Positions 19,749 through 30,334 are shown, numbered from the stretch's first letter. The stretch is DNA of 39,746 nt from Crocinitomicaceae bacterium (GCA_021740085.1 JAIPAL010000018.1:1-39746); one strand, 5' to 3'. Translations and numbers: made by a program. The notes: generated from the sequence alone by a model not told the origin.

Positions 19749-22034
19749 TTAGTTCCCTAACTTGTTATTGTTTAATTCTTGATTTGAGGAATCAAGTAAT
19801 TTTAATTCCGTTCTTCTATTTGCTTGATGCTCTGCCTCCGAACAACGAACTTTATCCATACATTTATTAACAAGTTTGGATTCTCCGTATCCTTTGGCGA
19901 TAATTCTTTCTTTAGGGATTCCCTTACTAATAATATATTTCACACAACTTTTAGAACGATTTTCCGAAAGTGTATTGTTGTATTTCGTAGATGCACGAGA
20001 ATCAGTATGCGATGAAAGCTCAACCATTAATTCTGAATGCGACATCATATACTTAACTAATTTATCTAATTCAACTTTACTTTCAGGTCGAAGTGAATAT
20101 TTATCTAAATTATACAGGATTAAATCTAAACGGATGAAATCATCTCCTGAATTAGTTGTCATAACAACAGGTAAAGCTACCGTGTCAATACAATTACCAT
20201 CAAATTTAACTGGAATTGACAATCTACCGTCATCGTGATTAATCAAATTCATTTTTACAGAATCAATTAAATTTGTCCCTTCATTTCTCCAAGAATACGA
20301 TCCATTTGCCGGAGTAAGGTATTTAAGTACCGTTCCATCGTGCTTGTACAAATTCATCATTACATTTTCTAAAGGAAGTCCTTTTTCATTTTGGGCAACC
20401 AATTTAGTAACGTTCTTTTTATAGTAAGAGGTTAATTTAACTTCAAACTCGCCATCAGCTGATGCTGTAAAAAATGTTGAATCTGCTTTATTTACATCAT
20501 CACCCACATAATAGATCTTATACTTTCTACCTTTTTCCAAATTATATGGTTCTTCAGTTCTACCTTGTGCATCAGTTTTTATTGCAGAGGCGATATTCTT
20601 TGTAAGGTCAACTATTTGCACCGTTTTATTTTTCATAGGTGCACCTTTACAGGTTTTTAACTGCGCCACTAATTCCGCTTTGAATACTGGTTTCGTAAAG
20701 GCATAAATTTGATCAATCCAATCCACACGATTAGAAGAAATAAAACCTTTTCCTGAAGTTTCATTCACATAATAAGCAAAATCATCGGCATTTGAATTAA
20801 CTGGATTACCGATATGTTCCGGGGCAGTATTTGCCAACTCAGAACTAAAAATGTCTAATCCTCCCATTCCTGGCCATCCATTGGATGAAAAATAAAGAAT
20901 CCCTTTTGAAGAGATAAATGGGAAGAGCTCCTCATTTCTCGTATTGATAGTTGCCCCTAAATTAACCGGCTCAGTCCATTCGCCATCTATATAGCTTGTT
21001 TTATAGATGTCCGAACTATAAATAGTATCAATAATTTTAAGTTTGTCTGAATCCGCATAGACAAAATTCTTTGGCATACTTCCTGGTCGATCAGATGCAA
21101 AGTAAATATTCCCTAAAGTATCCATGGACGCGTGACCATTTGAAAAATTAGAAGAATTGAAAGGGAAAGCAATTTCATTCCAATTAGAACCTTCTAATTT
21201 AAAAACCCTCAATTTCAGTCTTGAAAATTTAACCCTATCTTCTATATCAACTATCGGTTCATTGGTAGTTATAAATGCCATGGTGTAATCTTGATTAAAA
21301 GAAATAGGGCCATCGTGGGATTTTGTTCTTTTAATATCTCGCCATTGATTTTTATAAAATAAATCTATCCAAAAAGCTTTTTGATAAAACTTCGCTTTTT
21401 CAGTGGATGCATTTGGGTCATAAAAAGCAATGTCTGTAAAGTTTTGATTCGTTCTATTGTAGGTGCGATTTATAAAACCATGATCGTATTCGTTTGAAGT
21501 AAACAAGATTCCTTTTTTGTATGGAAATGCTGCATAATCTTCTCCTTTATTTGCTTTTTTATATAATGAAAGCGTATAATCTGAAGTGCTATTGATACGC
21601 GAATTTATTAATGACAAATTATTTTTCCAACTTTTAATTTCCATGCTATTAGGAAATGAAGCCGAGGCGGAATCAATAACATTCGATAAACGAATGTATT
21701 TTTTATTCAGGCAAATTAGTTCAATCATATTGATCCAATCTTGCTCATTTGCTTGTTTTTTATTGACCAATTGTTGACTCCAATATAAGGCTTTAACATA
21801 CCCTTCGGATAATGTGGCTGCTTGAACAGTCATTCTTAAAAACGAATAATCGCCTATTTGTTTTCCTTTTTTCTTTTTGCTAATAAAAGCAGTAGAAAGT
21901 TCTTCCCAAATTGGTAAGGCATCAACAAATTGTAATTCCTTGGACAATTTTCTAGCGTAATCTGCCTTATAACTTTGTGTCCATCCCAAAGATGAAACAA
22001 TAGTTATGGATAAAAGTGTATATAAAATTCTCAT
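19749..22034 (-). CDS. OmpA-family protein with TPR, PD40 and CRD domains (PorE-like)
   Basis: 761 residues with a signal peptide (1-19). The domain order is TPR-like helices (about 22-145), a WD40-like PD40 propeller (about 170-445, with YFASDRPGSM at 311-320 and LYFSSNGWPGMGGLDIF at 380-396), a carboxypeptidase regulatory-like domain (about 453-540) and an OmpA C-terminal peptidoglycan-binding domain (about 646-750). In the last, D678 (SSHTDSR) and R693 (LSENRS), 15 residues apart, match the diaminopimelate-contacting pair. This is the architecture of PorE, the periplasmic T9SS protein that ties the outer-membrane machinery to the cell wall. There is no lipobox. Placed after a PorP/SprF gene and a type B cargo, it is probably the module-specific partner rather than the core PorE. 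It lies 1 base after the barrel gene. Confidence 0.9.
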   Translation of the reverse strand: MRILYTLLSITIVSSLGWTQSYKADYARKLSKELQFVDALPIWEELSTAFISKKKKGKQIGDYSFLRMTVQAATLSEGYVKALYWSQQLVNKKQANEQDWINMIELICLNKKYIRLSNVIDSASASFPNSMEIKSWKNNLSLINSRINSTSDYTLSLYKKANKGEDYAAFPYKKGILFTSNEYDHGFINRTYNRTNQNFTDIAFYDPNASTEKAKFYQKAFWIDLFYKNQWRDIKRTKSHDGPISFNQDYTMAFITTNEPIVDIEDRVKFSRLKLRVFKLEGSNWNEIAFPFNSSNFSNGHASMDTLGNIYFASDRPGSMPKNFVYADSDKLKIIDTIYSSDIYKTSYIDGEWTEPVNLGATINTRNEELFPFISSKGILYFSSNGWPGMGGLDIFSSELANTAPEHIGNPVNSNADDFAYYVNETSGKGFISSNRVDWIDQIYAFTKPVFKAELVAQLKTCKGAPMKNKTVQIVDLTKNIASAIKTDAQGRTEEPYNLEKGRKYKIYYVGDDVNKADSTFFTASADGEFEVKLTSYYKKNVTKLVAQNEKGLPLENVMMNLYKHDGTVLKYLTPANGSYSWRNEGTNLIDSVKMNLINHDDGRLSIPVKFDGNCIDTVALPVVMTTNSGDDFIRLDLILYNLDKYSLRPESKVELDKLVKYMMSHSELMVELSSHTDSRASTKYNNTLSENRSKSCVKYIISKGIPKERIIAKGYGESKLVNKCMDKVRCSEAEHQANRRTELKLLDSSNQELNNNKLGN

Positions 22035-22035
22035 A

Positions 22036-22944
22036 TTAAAAATATCTTGGACTTAAAAATGCATTGTTTTTTGAACGTATATCAAAAGAAAGTACAAACT
22101 CATGACTTCCCCATTGGTTTATTAATTTCCCATTAATCGGAAAATCATAGGCATATCCAATCATACAAAAATCTTTAATTTGGTAGGAAGCATTAAATCC
22201 AACCGCATCATAAAATCGAAACATTCCACCAAACCAAAACTTATCATACAAATGTGCTGAGACATTTAAATCAGCTACTAATGGTCCATTCGCCGTATAT
22301 TTAAGTAAAACAGAAGGCTTTATATCTACCACACTGTTTACTTTAAAAACATATCCTGCCATGGCATAAAGATGTCGTTGAGCAAATGAATTACCACTGT
22401 TATTATCAATGGATCTCTTAACTAATTGTGGAACAGAAATACCTGCATAGAACTTATTAGCATACAAATACGCTCCAAATCCAAAATTAGCTTTCAACGT
22501 AGAGTTCGACTGTAAAAAATTAGGATCTGTATTGTCAGAAACTTGAAGTCCCGTGAAATCAAATTGATTTTGCTGAATTCCTGCAGAAGCCCCAAGGGAT
22601 AATTTCATCCCTTTATCGTTCAATTGCATATGGTAAGCAAAAGTCCCCATGGCATTCACACCTGAACGAGATCCAATTTGATCATAACTTAGGTTTCCTC
22701 CTACGCCAATATGTTTCCTCGCAATTGGAGCATGAATAGATAAGAATTGGGTGCGAGGAGCGCCCTCCCATCCTGCCCATTGAGCACGAGTAACGCCGGT
22801 AATATTCAGCGAACCCCTACTTCCTGCATAAGCAGGATTAAATTGAAGTGGGTTAAAAAAATACATGGATGCTTGAGCATCTTGCTGTGCAAATGCCGAC
22901 ATACTCGTCAGGCAGATAATTGCTATTAAATTGATCGTCCTCAT
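22036..22944 (-). CDS. PorP/SprF-family T9SS outer-membrane barrel
   Basis: 302 residues with a signal peptide (1-19, MRTINLIAIICLTSMSAFAQ). The family hallmark follows at once: QASMYFFNPLQFNPAYAGSR (about 24-43), then alternating amphipathic strands (FGFGAYLYANKFYAGISVPQ and similar) to a C-terminal strand with aromatic ends. It is a 14-strand-type outer-membrane barrel. PorP/SprF proteins occur as many paralogues, each usually beside the type B sorting-domain protein it helps attach at the surface. Here it lies 6 bases after such a cargo gene. Confidence 0.93.
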   Translation of the reverse strand: MRTINLIAIICLTSMSAFAQQDAQASMYFFNPLQFNPAYAGSRGSLNITGVTRAQWAGWEGAPRTQFLSIHAPIARKHIGVGGNLSYDQIGSRSGVNAMGTFAYHMQLNDKGMKLSLGASAGIQQNQFDFTGLQVSDNTDPNFLQSNSTLKANFGFGAYLYANKFYAGISVPQLVKRSIDNNSGNSFAQRHLYAMAGYVFKVNSVVDIKPSVLLKYTANGPLVADLNVSAHLYDKFWFGGMFRFYDAVGFNASYQIKDFCMIGYAYDFPINGKLINQWGSHEFVLSFDIRSKNNAFLSPRYF

Positions 22945-22950
22945 TTTCGC

Positions 22951-25900
22951 TTAAGGTTGAATTTCTATGTATCCAGTATATGGATCTTGTGATTTCTTCA
23001 TGGTATCTATTACGTAGAAGTAAGTGGATGCAGGTAATGAATTAGCTGCGGTTCCTTTAAAATGACCATTCCAATCATTTTGATAAGGCTCTGCTTCAAA
23101 AACCAAGCTTCCCCAACGATTGTAAACAGAAACTTTATTCAATGGATAGAACTGTAAATTATCAATTATCCATAGATCATTTTTACCATCATTATTTGGT
23201 GAGATAAATTGATTAACAATAATCGGTATTAACGGCGTACAACCTAAATCAAACGTTGATGTTTCTGTACATCCTGCCCCATCAGTTACAGTTACTGTAT
23301 ATTGACCAGCATCGATATTATTTATTATATTACTATTTTGTCCATTATTCCATTCATACTGATACGAACCTTGTCCGCCTGTTGTGTAGACAGAAAGACT
23401 ACCATTTGCTTCACCGCATTCTGAACCAATTGAATCTTGCGCCATAATAACAAGTTCAGCAGGTTGCGTAATAGTAACTGTTGTGTCGTCCTGACAACCA
23501 TCTTCATTGGTAACAACAACTGTATAGGTTCCGATCGATAAACCGTTAACAGTAGCAGAATTGGTTAATTGAGGCACCCAATCATATTGAAGATTTGACC
23601 CATTTCCATTATCTGTGTTGATAGCTATACTTCCATTGGAACCATTGAAACAAGAAACATTGTTTTGTGTAACTGTTGTAATATTAATAAGTGTTGGTGG
23701 ATCAATTTGAACTGTATCAGTTGTTATGCAACCATTAACATTGTCTGTTAGTGTAACAATATACTGTCCTGGAGCATTCACAACAGGCGAAAGTGTGTTA
23801 GCACCCGAAACAATTGATGGCCCCGTCCAACTAACTGTGCTATTCGCTGGGTTACTCACACCAAGGATAACTCCTGTATTAGTAATACAATCTAATCCAG
23901 AAGCTGGAGAAGTCGTGTACGTGAAATCAGGAGCTGAAAGTACGTTGACAATGAATACATCTTGAACACCCGGACAACCATTCAAACTAGCCGATACGGT
24001 AATTGTTCCAGATATAGTGGATCCAGTTGAATTGGCACCGGCATTCCATGTTGGTAAATCTCCATTACCTGATGCACCGATACCAATATTTGTATTAGAA
24101 TTAGACCAAGTAATAGTTGCACCAACAGGTGTTGAAATATAGTTGTTTGGATTAATCGATTCGCCAGCGCAAACGGTAAAGTCTGGATTAACAGAAATTG
24201 TTATTTGAGGCTGAACAGCAACAGAAACAACCACGTCAGGTCCCGGACAAGCAACATTACCAACAACAATTGTGTAAAATACGGTATCTATTGTTGTTCC
24301 TGTATTCGTTAACACTTGACCAATACTTGTTCCTGCTCCAGCCGATTCACCAACAATAGTTCCAGGAGCAGTTGTTGTCCAACTAAACGTAGCGTTGTTT
24401 AAATTAGAAGAAATACTAATATCTGTCGTATCACCACTACAAATAAATTCTTGAATTGGGTCAACGTTAATATTTCCTTGCGGGTTAACTGTAATCGTAT
24501 GTATCACCGCAGGAGAATTTGTACAACTTACATTGGAGGTGATTTCAACTGTTCCAACTTGATCGGTATTGTTGTATAAAACCAAAGGGTTAAAACCAAG
24601 TGGACTGAGGCCTGAACCTGTAAGGTTAGTAATTCCTGTTACATTTGTTGAATCCGTAATTTCCCAATTAATTATGTAATTTGGAATAGATGAAGTCATG
24701 GTGAATAAAGCAGACGTATCCCCAGAACAAATCGTTTGAGAATAATCATCTAAAGTAACATTTGCAAAAGGAATGATAGTCACAATTTGCATGGTGGAAT
24801 CCACTCCACAAAAATTGGCGGCGTAGATCCACATGTTGTAAGTTCCCGGAACATTAAAAGTAACTTCTAAATTATCAGAACCGCTCGTCCATTGATTAAA
24901 ATCATAATTATTTCCCACAAAGCCGTTATTAGAACCAAGGGTTCCAGCTGATATGGTGTACCCTGCAGTTTGAGTTATTTGCCAATAAAAAGAATACGTT
25001 GAATCACAACCAGTAGCACTGATATTCTCTCCACCAGTTGATTGATTATCAAAAGTAACTGGATCTTCTTGACAAATAGGAGAAGCTGGCGAATAACTAA
25101 AAGCAGCCGATGCGCCAGTTGAAATAGTTATTGGACCAACCGTTATTACAGTTGGCAATCCATTTGAACAGGCATTCTGCGCGACAATAGTAGCGGAGAA
25201 TGAATTTTGTATTGGAGGAAAACCTGGAGAAAACACGTAATCAATCCCACATGACGAGGTATTGAAAATATGTGAAATAGTAGTGTCATTATCCGTAGTA
25301 AAAATGGTGGAAGGTGAACCGTCTGAAAAAGAAACCGTGTAATCAATTGGCGATCCATTGGATAATATATCTATGGAATATGGCGAAGGTAAACACGTAG
25401 TTTGACCAGAACCCGAAACCGTTATAACCGGTGAATTACCATTGAAGACAATATAATTTTTTGAAGTTGAACATCCATTGATTGTTACCGTATGTGTTAA
25501 TGTAAATTGACCCATTGGATAATTGTGGCTAATCTGATTACCTGCCATATTTAATTGCGTAGACGATGCCCCATCTCCCCAAGTAAATGTTTGCACTGTA
25601 GCATTACTATAGCTTGAATTAAACAGGAAGACTGATGAATCAATAGCGCCACATTTTTTAAAGAATGTTAAACCACTTTGAACTGATGTTCCAAATCCAG
25701 CACCATTACTCAACAAAGTAATATTAGAAATTGGAGAAACGTTAACATCAATCGTTCTTACAAAGTTAGAGGTCGGTAGAGCATTGTTGTTATTTACCGT
25801 TAAAGTAGCCGTAGTAGTTGGAGCAGTTACTGTGTTATAAGTAACCAAATGGGGACCGGCACCAACAGCAGTTGCTGGGGTAGCACCTAGTCCAAAATTC

Positions 25901-26085
25901 CACGAATAGGTTGCACCGGCTAATGTTTGTGAAGAAGTGTTCACAAAGTTAACAGTGGCTCCTTGGCAAATTGTAATTAATCCTATAACTGGAGCTGGAG
26001 TGGTAGAAAAACTAGCTATTGGCGATTGGGAGTAGGTAATACTGACCAATAATAATGAAAAAGAGAAGTAAATATATTTTAACAT
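22951..26085 (-). CDS. Large surface protein with Ig/PKD repeats and T9SS type B (gliding-associated) C-terminal domain
   Basis: 1044 residues from ATG 26085. The frame extends to 26160, but only the start at 26085 gives a signal peptide (MLKYIYFSFSLLLVSITYSQ), and the promoter at 26128 lies inside the extension. The body is a chain of PKD and Ig-like domains (GATYSWNFG, VQTFTWGDG, SYSFYWQITQ), followed by two SprB-like repeats near the C-terminus (CFNGSNGSIAINTDNGNG and CGEANGSLSVYTTGG). Residues about 949-1044 are the CHU-type domain (TIGR04131-like): FISPNNDGKNDLW, VYNRWGSLVFE and TYFYVIDTMKK. It is predicted to be secreted through the T9SS and held at the cell surface as an adhesin or gliding-related filament, with the PorP/SprF protein as its partner. 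Confidence 0.9.
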   Translation of the reverse strand: MLKYIYFSFSLLLVSITYSQSPIASFSTTPAPVIGLITICQGATVNFVNTSSQTLAGATYSWNFGLGATPATAVGAGPHLVTYNTVTAPTTTATLTVNNNNALPTSNFVRTIDVNVSPISNITLLSNGAGFGTSVQSGLTFFKKCGAIDSSVFLFNSSYSNATVQTFTWGDGASSTQLNMAGNQISHNYPMGQFTLTHTVTINGCSTSKNYIVFNGNSPVITVSGSGQTTCLPSPYSIDILSNGSPIDYTVSFSDGSPSTIFTTDNDTTISHIFNTSSCGIDYVFSPGFPPIQNSFSATIVAQNACSNGLPTVITVGPITISTGASAAFSYSPASPICQEDPVTFDNQSTGGENISATGCDSTYSFYWQITQTAGYTISAGTLGSNNGFVGNNYDFNQWTSGSDNLEVTFNVPGTYNMWIYAANFCGVDSTMQIVTIIPFANVTLDDYSQTICSGDTSALFTMTSSIPNYIINWEITDSTNVTGITNLTGSGLSPLGFNPLVLYNNTDQVGTVEITSNVSCTNSPAVIHTITVNPQGNINVDPIQEFICSGDTTDISISSNLNNATFSWTTTAPGTIVGESAGAGTSIGQVLTNTGTTIDTVFYTIVVGNVACPGPDVVVSVAVQPQITISVNPDFTVCAGESINPNNYISTPVGATITWSNSNTNIGIGASGNGDLPTWNAGANSTGSTISGTITVSASLNGCPGVQDVFIVNVLSAPDFTYTTSPASGLDCITNTGVILGVSNPANSTVSWTGPSIVSGANTLSPVVNAPGQYIVTLTDNVNGCITTDTVQIDPPTLINITTVTQNNVSCFNGSNGSIAINTDNGNGSNLQYDWVPQLTNSATVNGLSIGTYTVVVTNEDGCQDDTTVTITQPAELVIMAQDSIGSECGEANGSLSVYTTGGQGSYQYEWNNGQNSNIINNIDAGQYTVTVTDGAGCTETSTFDLGCTPLIPIIVNQFISPNNDGKNDLWIIDNLQFYPLNKVSVYNRWGSLVFEAEPYQNDWNGHFKGTAANSLPASTYFYVIDTMKKSQDPYTGYIEIQP

Positions 26086-26127
26086 ATTTTGAGTATTTGA
26101 TAATCTAAAGGTAACACATAATTGTGG

Positions 26128-26161
26128 CAAAACTACTAATAAAAAAGGAGTTATACCCAAT
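26128..26161 (-). promoter_or_regulatory. Internal promoter for the surface-display module
   Basis: CAAAACTA at 26128-26135 reads TAGTTTTG on the minus strand, an exact -7 match. ATTG (26161-26158 minus) lies 22 bases upstream, within the last codons of hemF. Transcription would start near 26122, 37 bases before the ATG at 26085, so the display genes can be expressed apart from hemF. Confidence 0.5.
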
Positions 26162-27041
26162 GTTTTCCTTTGATTAATTTTTTTAGTGTTAAATCCTCTT
26201 CAGAGTTAATTATAGGGATGTGATTATAGACCCAATTTGCCGCTGGGGGCATGCTCATTAAAATAGATTCCGTTCGACCTTGACTATAGATTCCAAATTT
26301 TGTCCCACGATCGTGCAAAAGATTGAATTCCACGTACCTTGAGCGCCTGATATTTTGCCATATTTTTTCTTGTGGTATGATTTCTTGAAGCGCTAAACTA
26401 TCCACTTGCTCCATGTAAATAGATGGAAATGCGGTTCCTAATTCCATGCACAAGGCAAATAATTCACTCTTGCCTATTGAATTTTTTTCTGATAAATGAT
26501 CAAAAAAGATTCCCCCAACTCCTCGCGTTTCATTTCGATGGGGTAGAAAAAAATAATCATCTGCCCAATCCTTAAATTTTAAATAAAAATCAGCCTGGTA
26601 CTTATCACAAATGTTTTTAAGTCGTTGATGAAAGATAGTCGCTAATTCATCATTAATATAATGAGGTGTTAGATCGATCCCTCCTCCAAACCAATAAGTG
26701 TTTTCATCAATTTCGAAATAACGAATGTTCATGTGAATGATCGGATGTCTGGGATGTTTTGGATGAAGAACAATGGAAACACCGGTGGCAAAGAAATGGT
26801 CTCCTTCCAATTTTAACTGGTCCTTCATCAATTGAGTAACCTCTCCATCTACCGCAGAAAAAGCAACGCCTCCTTTTTCAATTATTCGCCCATTTCCTAT
26901 CGTGGATGTAAATCCGCCACCACCTTCTACCCTCTCCCATTTATCCTCTTGGAAAGAGGCTTGACCATCCCACAACCCTAATTTTGAGCAAATTAATAGT
27001 TGTAAATCGCGGAATTGCTTTTTAATTTCACTCGACTTCAT
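26151..27041 (-). CDS. hemF: Oxygen-dependent coproporphyrinogen III oxidase
   Basis: 296 residues from ATG 27041. The frame extends to 27071, but the short form (MKSSEIKKQF) fits the family N-terminus better and cuts the overlap with the upstream gene from 44 to 14 bases. It decarboxylates two propionates of coproporphyrinogen III to give protoporphyrinogen IX in heme synthesis, using oxygen. Motifs are GGGGFTSTIGNGRIIEKGGV (40-59), H103-x-N-x-R in HMNIR, WFGGGIDLTPHY (117-128), PHRNETRGVGG and the C-terminal signature YVEFNLLHDRGTKFGIYSQG. This oxygen-dependent enzyme points to aerobic growth. It is third in the guaA operon. Confidence 0.95.
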   Translation of the reverse strand: MKSSEIKKQFRDLQLLICSKLGLWDGQASFQEDKWERVEGGGGFTSTIGNGRIIEKGGVAFSAVDGEVTQLMKDQLKLEGDHFFATGVSIVLHPKHPRHPIIHMNIRYFEIDENTYWFGGGIDLTPHYINDELATIFHQRLKNICDKYQADFYLKFKDWADDYFFLPHRNETRGVGGIFFDHLSEKNSIGKSELFALCMELGTAFPSIYMEQVDSLALQEIIPQEKIWQNIRRSRYVEFNLLHDRGTKFGIYSQGRTESILMSMPPAANWVYNHIPIINSEEDLTLKKLIKGKHWV

Positions 27042-28788
27042 CGAAATATTTATAGGATTCAAAATCATCAAATTTCAATAAAAAACTTGCCTTATTTTCA
27101 GTAAACGAAGTGGCGCTTTCTTGTGTAAAAACGACTTTACTGATAGCACCTTCCTGCATGGGATAGTCTAAAAATAGAATTTTAGGAATTAAAGTGAACA
27201 TGTCATAACCTAAGCAAACCATTTTAGAAATGTCAGCTTGGTAAGATGCTCTATATCTTTTATGTAATGTGATAACACCTTCGCTCTTATAATTAAAGTA
27301 AGTAGGACTTTCGTAATTAAAATTAAAAACATTACTTACCGTGGAACTTATTTCTTTGTGCTCTAACCATTCTTTGACTCCAAAAACTTTAACATTACTT
27401 AATTCACTTGTAAACGTTAGCATTCGAATAATTTTATCTTTTTCTGATTGAAAACTTACATACCATGTTTTCAGGCCATTCTTTGAAAAATTTTTATAAT
27501 TATCGTTAGTTGCTTTGATTATTTTGGCCTTGCCTTTAATTTTCGATAAAGATTGATAGGCACTTAAAAAGACTTCCTCTAATAAGGAATCAGCTTTAAT
27601 TTTTGATCTTACCAAAATTACTTGTTCGCCATTTTGTAGTTCATATAAATCGTGTGCTAAATTAATTGCCAGATTAACTTTTGAAGTGGACAATTGAAAA
27701 GCGTAAGGATTCGTTTGTTGAAAATTGGCAGCTAAATTTAAAGGGAATATAATTCTTATTTTATTTGCTTGGCAAAAATCAGAAACCAATTTTGCGGGCT
27801 CCACATGAAAGGGGGCATAAACTAAGTCCATTTCTGCTAATTCTGACGATTCAAGTATGCCAGGGAAATTTGTGCTTTCACTTAAATAATCGTAAAAGGT
27901 AACTTCTCCCCTAACACCGATTTCCTCCAAGTCTTTTATTCCTAATAAAGCGCCTAAATAGAATTCAACAGCAGCTTTAGATGTTCCATTCAATGGGTAT
28001 TTCACAGTATCAACAGCAAATGGAAGAAAAACCGCGATTTTAGGATCCCTTATCACTTGGTTCTTTTGTTTAGTTGCAACGATAGGTTGTGGCACTTCTT
28101 TCGATGGGATTGACTTCGGACCTAAAACTATATCAAGTTCTTTGTTTATTGGAATTTTTAAGGACGACCCCACTTTGACTTGATTGGACTTTAATTTATT
28201 TAAGGCTCTCAGTTCATCGAGGGAAATCATAAAACGCTTCGAAAGTGTGTACAGCGTTTCGCCCTGTTCTACGATATGAATTAATAAGGTATCATCAAAA
28301 TCGAAATTTCGTTGATATAAAATAGAGTCTTTCGGGCTTTTTATTTTAACTTCTACCTCCGATTGTTTGATTAACTCGATTCGGATAGCTGCATTCTTAA
28401 CTAGCAAGTTTTGACCTATTTGAATACCTTTATCTGAATTAATATTCCATGAAACTAATGAATCTACTGATACGACATATCGTTTTGCAATGGCGAATAA
28501 GGTTTCTTTTTCGCTAACCTTGTGCGAGAGTGTTTTTCTCACAAGAGGCATGTATATTTTTTGACCAATTTGCAAATCATTTTGGTAACCTGGATTGTTT
28601 TTAAGGATTTCTTCCCCTGAGAATCCAGTTTGCTGCACAATTGAAAACAAGGTTAATCCTTGAGTCACTTCAATTTCATGGCAGGTTTTTCCCTTATAAT
28701 CTACTAAAGGTAAAAAGGATTGCGCCCAAGATAACTGAACTATGAATAGCAAAACAAGGCATAAAAAACGATCTACATGTTTTTTCAT
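27028..28788 (-). CDS. Exported protein with three LysM domains and a periplasmic-binding-protein fold (PBP1-LysM)
   Basis: 586 residues with a signal peptide (1-23). Three LysM modules follow: about 36-82 (HEIEVTQGLTLFSIVQQTGF), 88-131 (SHKVSEKETLFAIAKRY) and 168-213 (LLIHIVEQGETLYTLSKRF), which bind N-acetylglucosamine in peptidoglycan. From about residue 249 (DPKIAVFLPFAVD) the protein resembles type 1 periplasmic binding proteins, of the kind found in LpoA and amino-acid ABC receptors (ALLGIKDLEEIGVRGEVTFY). Bacteroidota commonly place this gene next to guaA. An envelope-sensing or murein-synthase-activating role is possible by analogy with LpoA, but that is inference. It starts 9 bases after guaA. 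Confidence 0.88.
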   Translation of the reverse strand: MKKHVDRFLCLVLLFIVQLSWAQSFLPLVDYKGKTCHEIEVTQGLTLFSIVQQTGFSGEEILKNNPGYQNDLQIGQKIYMPLVRKTLSHKVSEKETLFAIAKRYVVSVDSLVSWNINSDKGIQIGQNLLVKNAAIRIELIKQSEVEVKIKSPKDSILYQRNFDFDDTLLIHIVEQGETLYTLSKRFMISLDELRALNKLKSNQVKVGSSLKIPINKELDIVLGPKSIPSKEVPQPIVATKQKNQVIRDPKIAVFLPFAVDTVKYPLNGTSKAAVEFYLGALLGIKDLEEIGVRGEVTFYDYLSESTNFPGILESSELAEMDLVYAPFHVEPAKLVSDFCQANKIRIIFPLNLAANFQQTNPYAFQLSTSKVNLAINLAHDLYELQNGEQVILVRSKIKADSLLEEVFLSAYQSLSKIKGKAKIIKATNDNYKNFSKNGLKTWYVSFQSEKDKIIRMLTFTSELSNVKVFGVKEWLEHKEISSTVSNVFNFNYESPTYFNYKSEGVITLHKRYRASYQADISKMVCLGYDMFTLIPKILFLDYPMQEGAISKVVFTQESATSFTENKASFLLKFDDFESYKYFDEVE

Positions 28789-28797
28789 AGGTGTAAA

Positions 28798-30330
28798 TTA
28801 TTCCCACTCAATAGTAGCAGGAGGCTTAGAACTAATGTCATAGGTCACCCGATTTATGCCCTTCACTTGATTAATTATTTTATTCGATACGGTCGCTAAA
28901 AACTCATAAGGCAAATGACACCAATCTGCTGTCATACCATCAGTAGAAGTAACCGCTCTCAATGCTACCGCATTTTCATAAGTTCGCTCATCCCCCATTA
29001 CACCAACGGATTGAACAGGTAAAAATATGCAGCCAGCCTGCCAAACATCGTCATATAAATTGGCATCTTTCAAACCATTGATAAAGATCGCATCTACCTC
29101 TTGCAAAATACGAACTTTTTCTTTCGTCACCTCCCCTATTATTCGTATACCTAATCCAGGTCCTGGAAAGGGATGTCGACCTAAAATTTTTGGGTCAATT
29201 TCCAATGCTTTACCAATTCTCCTTACTTCATCCTTGAAGAGTAATCGAAGCGGTTCAACCACACTTAATTTCATGTAATCAGGTAATCCACCCACATTAT
29301 GATGCGATTTTATTGTTTGTGAAGGTCCACCCGTTCCTGAGACAGATTCTATCACATCTGGATAAATGGTTCCTTGTCCCAACCACAAAGCGTTTTCAAC
29401 CTTTTTTGAAGCTTCATTAAAAACATCGACAAAGACACCGCCTATCGCTTTTCGTTTCAATTCTGGATCAGTTAAGCCTTTAAGCGCGGAATAAAAAAGT
29501 TCTGAAGCTTCTACTCCTTTGACATTTAAACCCATTCCTTGGTATGAAAGTAAAACATCCTCGTATTCGTTTTTCCGTAATAAACCATTATCGACGAAAA
29601 TACAGTGAAGATTTTTTCCGATAGCACGGTGAAGAAGAACAGCTGCCACCGAAGAATCAACCCCTCCGGACAATCCCAAAATAACGCGGTCATTGCCAAT
29701 TTTTAATCTTAACTGTTCAATGCTTTCTTCAATAAAGGCATTAGGCGTCCAATCAGCTGCACACTCGCAAACATCGTATATGAAATTTTTTAATAGTTGA
29801 GTCCCGTCAGTAGAATGATAAACCTCTGGATGAAACTGAACACCAAAGGTATTTTCGTTTTCAATTTCAAATCCTGCCACCTCAACATCCGCAGTACTGC
29901 AGACCACCTTATAATTAGTTGGAACATCGCTTATTGAATCGCCATGGGACATCCAAACTTGTGAATTCAAAGGAATATCTCTCATTAATCGTGCGGTTCC
30001 GTCGACAGCAGATAAATTAGCCCTGCCATATTCTCTTGTGTTGGAAGCATTGACTTTTCCGCCATACTCATGCGCTAATAATTGAGCACCATAACAAACA
30101 CCCAACAAAGGAATTTTTCCTTTAATTAGCGATAAATCAGGCTTGGGGGCATTTTCACTTCTTACCGAAAATGGACTTCCAGATAATATAACTCCTTTGA
30201 TACCATTAAGATCCGCAGGTATTTTATCCCAAGGGTGAATTTCACAATAGACATTAAGTTCCCTAATCCTGCGCGCAATCAATTGCGTATATTGAGAACC
30301 GAAATCGATAATTAAAATAATTTGATGCAT
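28798..30330 (-). CDS. guaA: GMP synthase (glutamine-hydrolysing)
   Basis: 510 residues. It converts XMP, ATP and glutamine to GMP. The N-terminal class I amidotransferase has the triad C79 (GVCYGAQ), H167 and E169 (QFHPEV). The ATP pyrophosphatase domain has the PP-loop SGGVDSS (221-227), and the C-terminal dimerisation domain ends in the family signature [18 protein letters not shown]. The start [20 protein letters not shown] is the conserved N-terminus. It is the first gene of the 30330-26151 operon. Its -7 element sits so close to the ATG that the message may be leaderless. Confidence 0.97.
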   Translation of the reverse strand: MHQIILIIDFGSQYTQLIARRIRELNVYCEIHPWDKIPADLNGIKGVILSGSPFSVRSENAPKPDLSLIKGKIPLLGVCYGAQLLAHEYGGKVNASNTREYGRANLSAVDGTARLMRDIPLNSQVWMSHGDSISDVPTNYKVVCSTADVEVAGFEIENENTFGVQFHPEVYHSTDGTQLLKNFIYDVCECAADWTPNAFIEESIEQLRLKIGNDRVILGLSGGVDSSVAAVLLHRAIGKNLHCIFVDNGLLRKNEYEDVLLSYQGMGLNVKGVEASELFYSALKGLTDPELKRKAIGGVFVDVFNEASKKVENALWLGQGTIYPDVIESVSGTGGPSQTIKSHHNVGGLPDYMKLSVVEPLRLLFKDEVRRIGKALEIDPKILGRHPFPGPGLGIRIIGEVTKEKVRILQEVDAIFINGLKDANLYDDVWQAGCIFLPVQSVGVMGDERTYENAVALRAVTSTDGMTADWCHLPYEFLATVSNKIINQVKGINRVTYDISSKPPATIEWE

Positions 30331-30334
30331 ACGA

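Noticed and set aside
26086-26160. N-terminal extension of the large surface protein
   Set aside because: It has no signal-peptide character, overlaps hemF and contains the predicted promoter; the start at 26085 is preferred.
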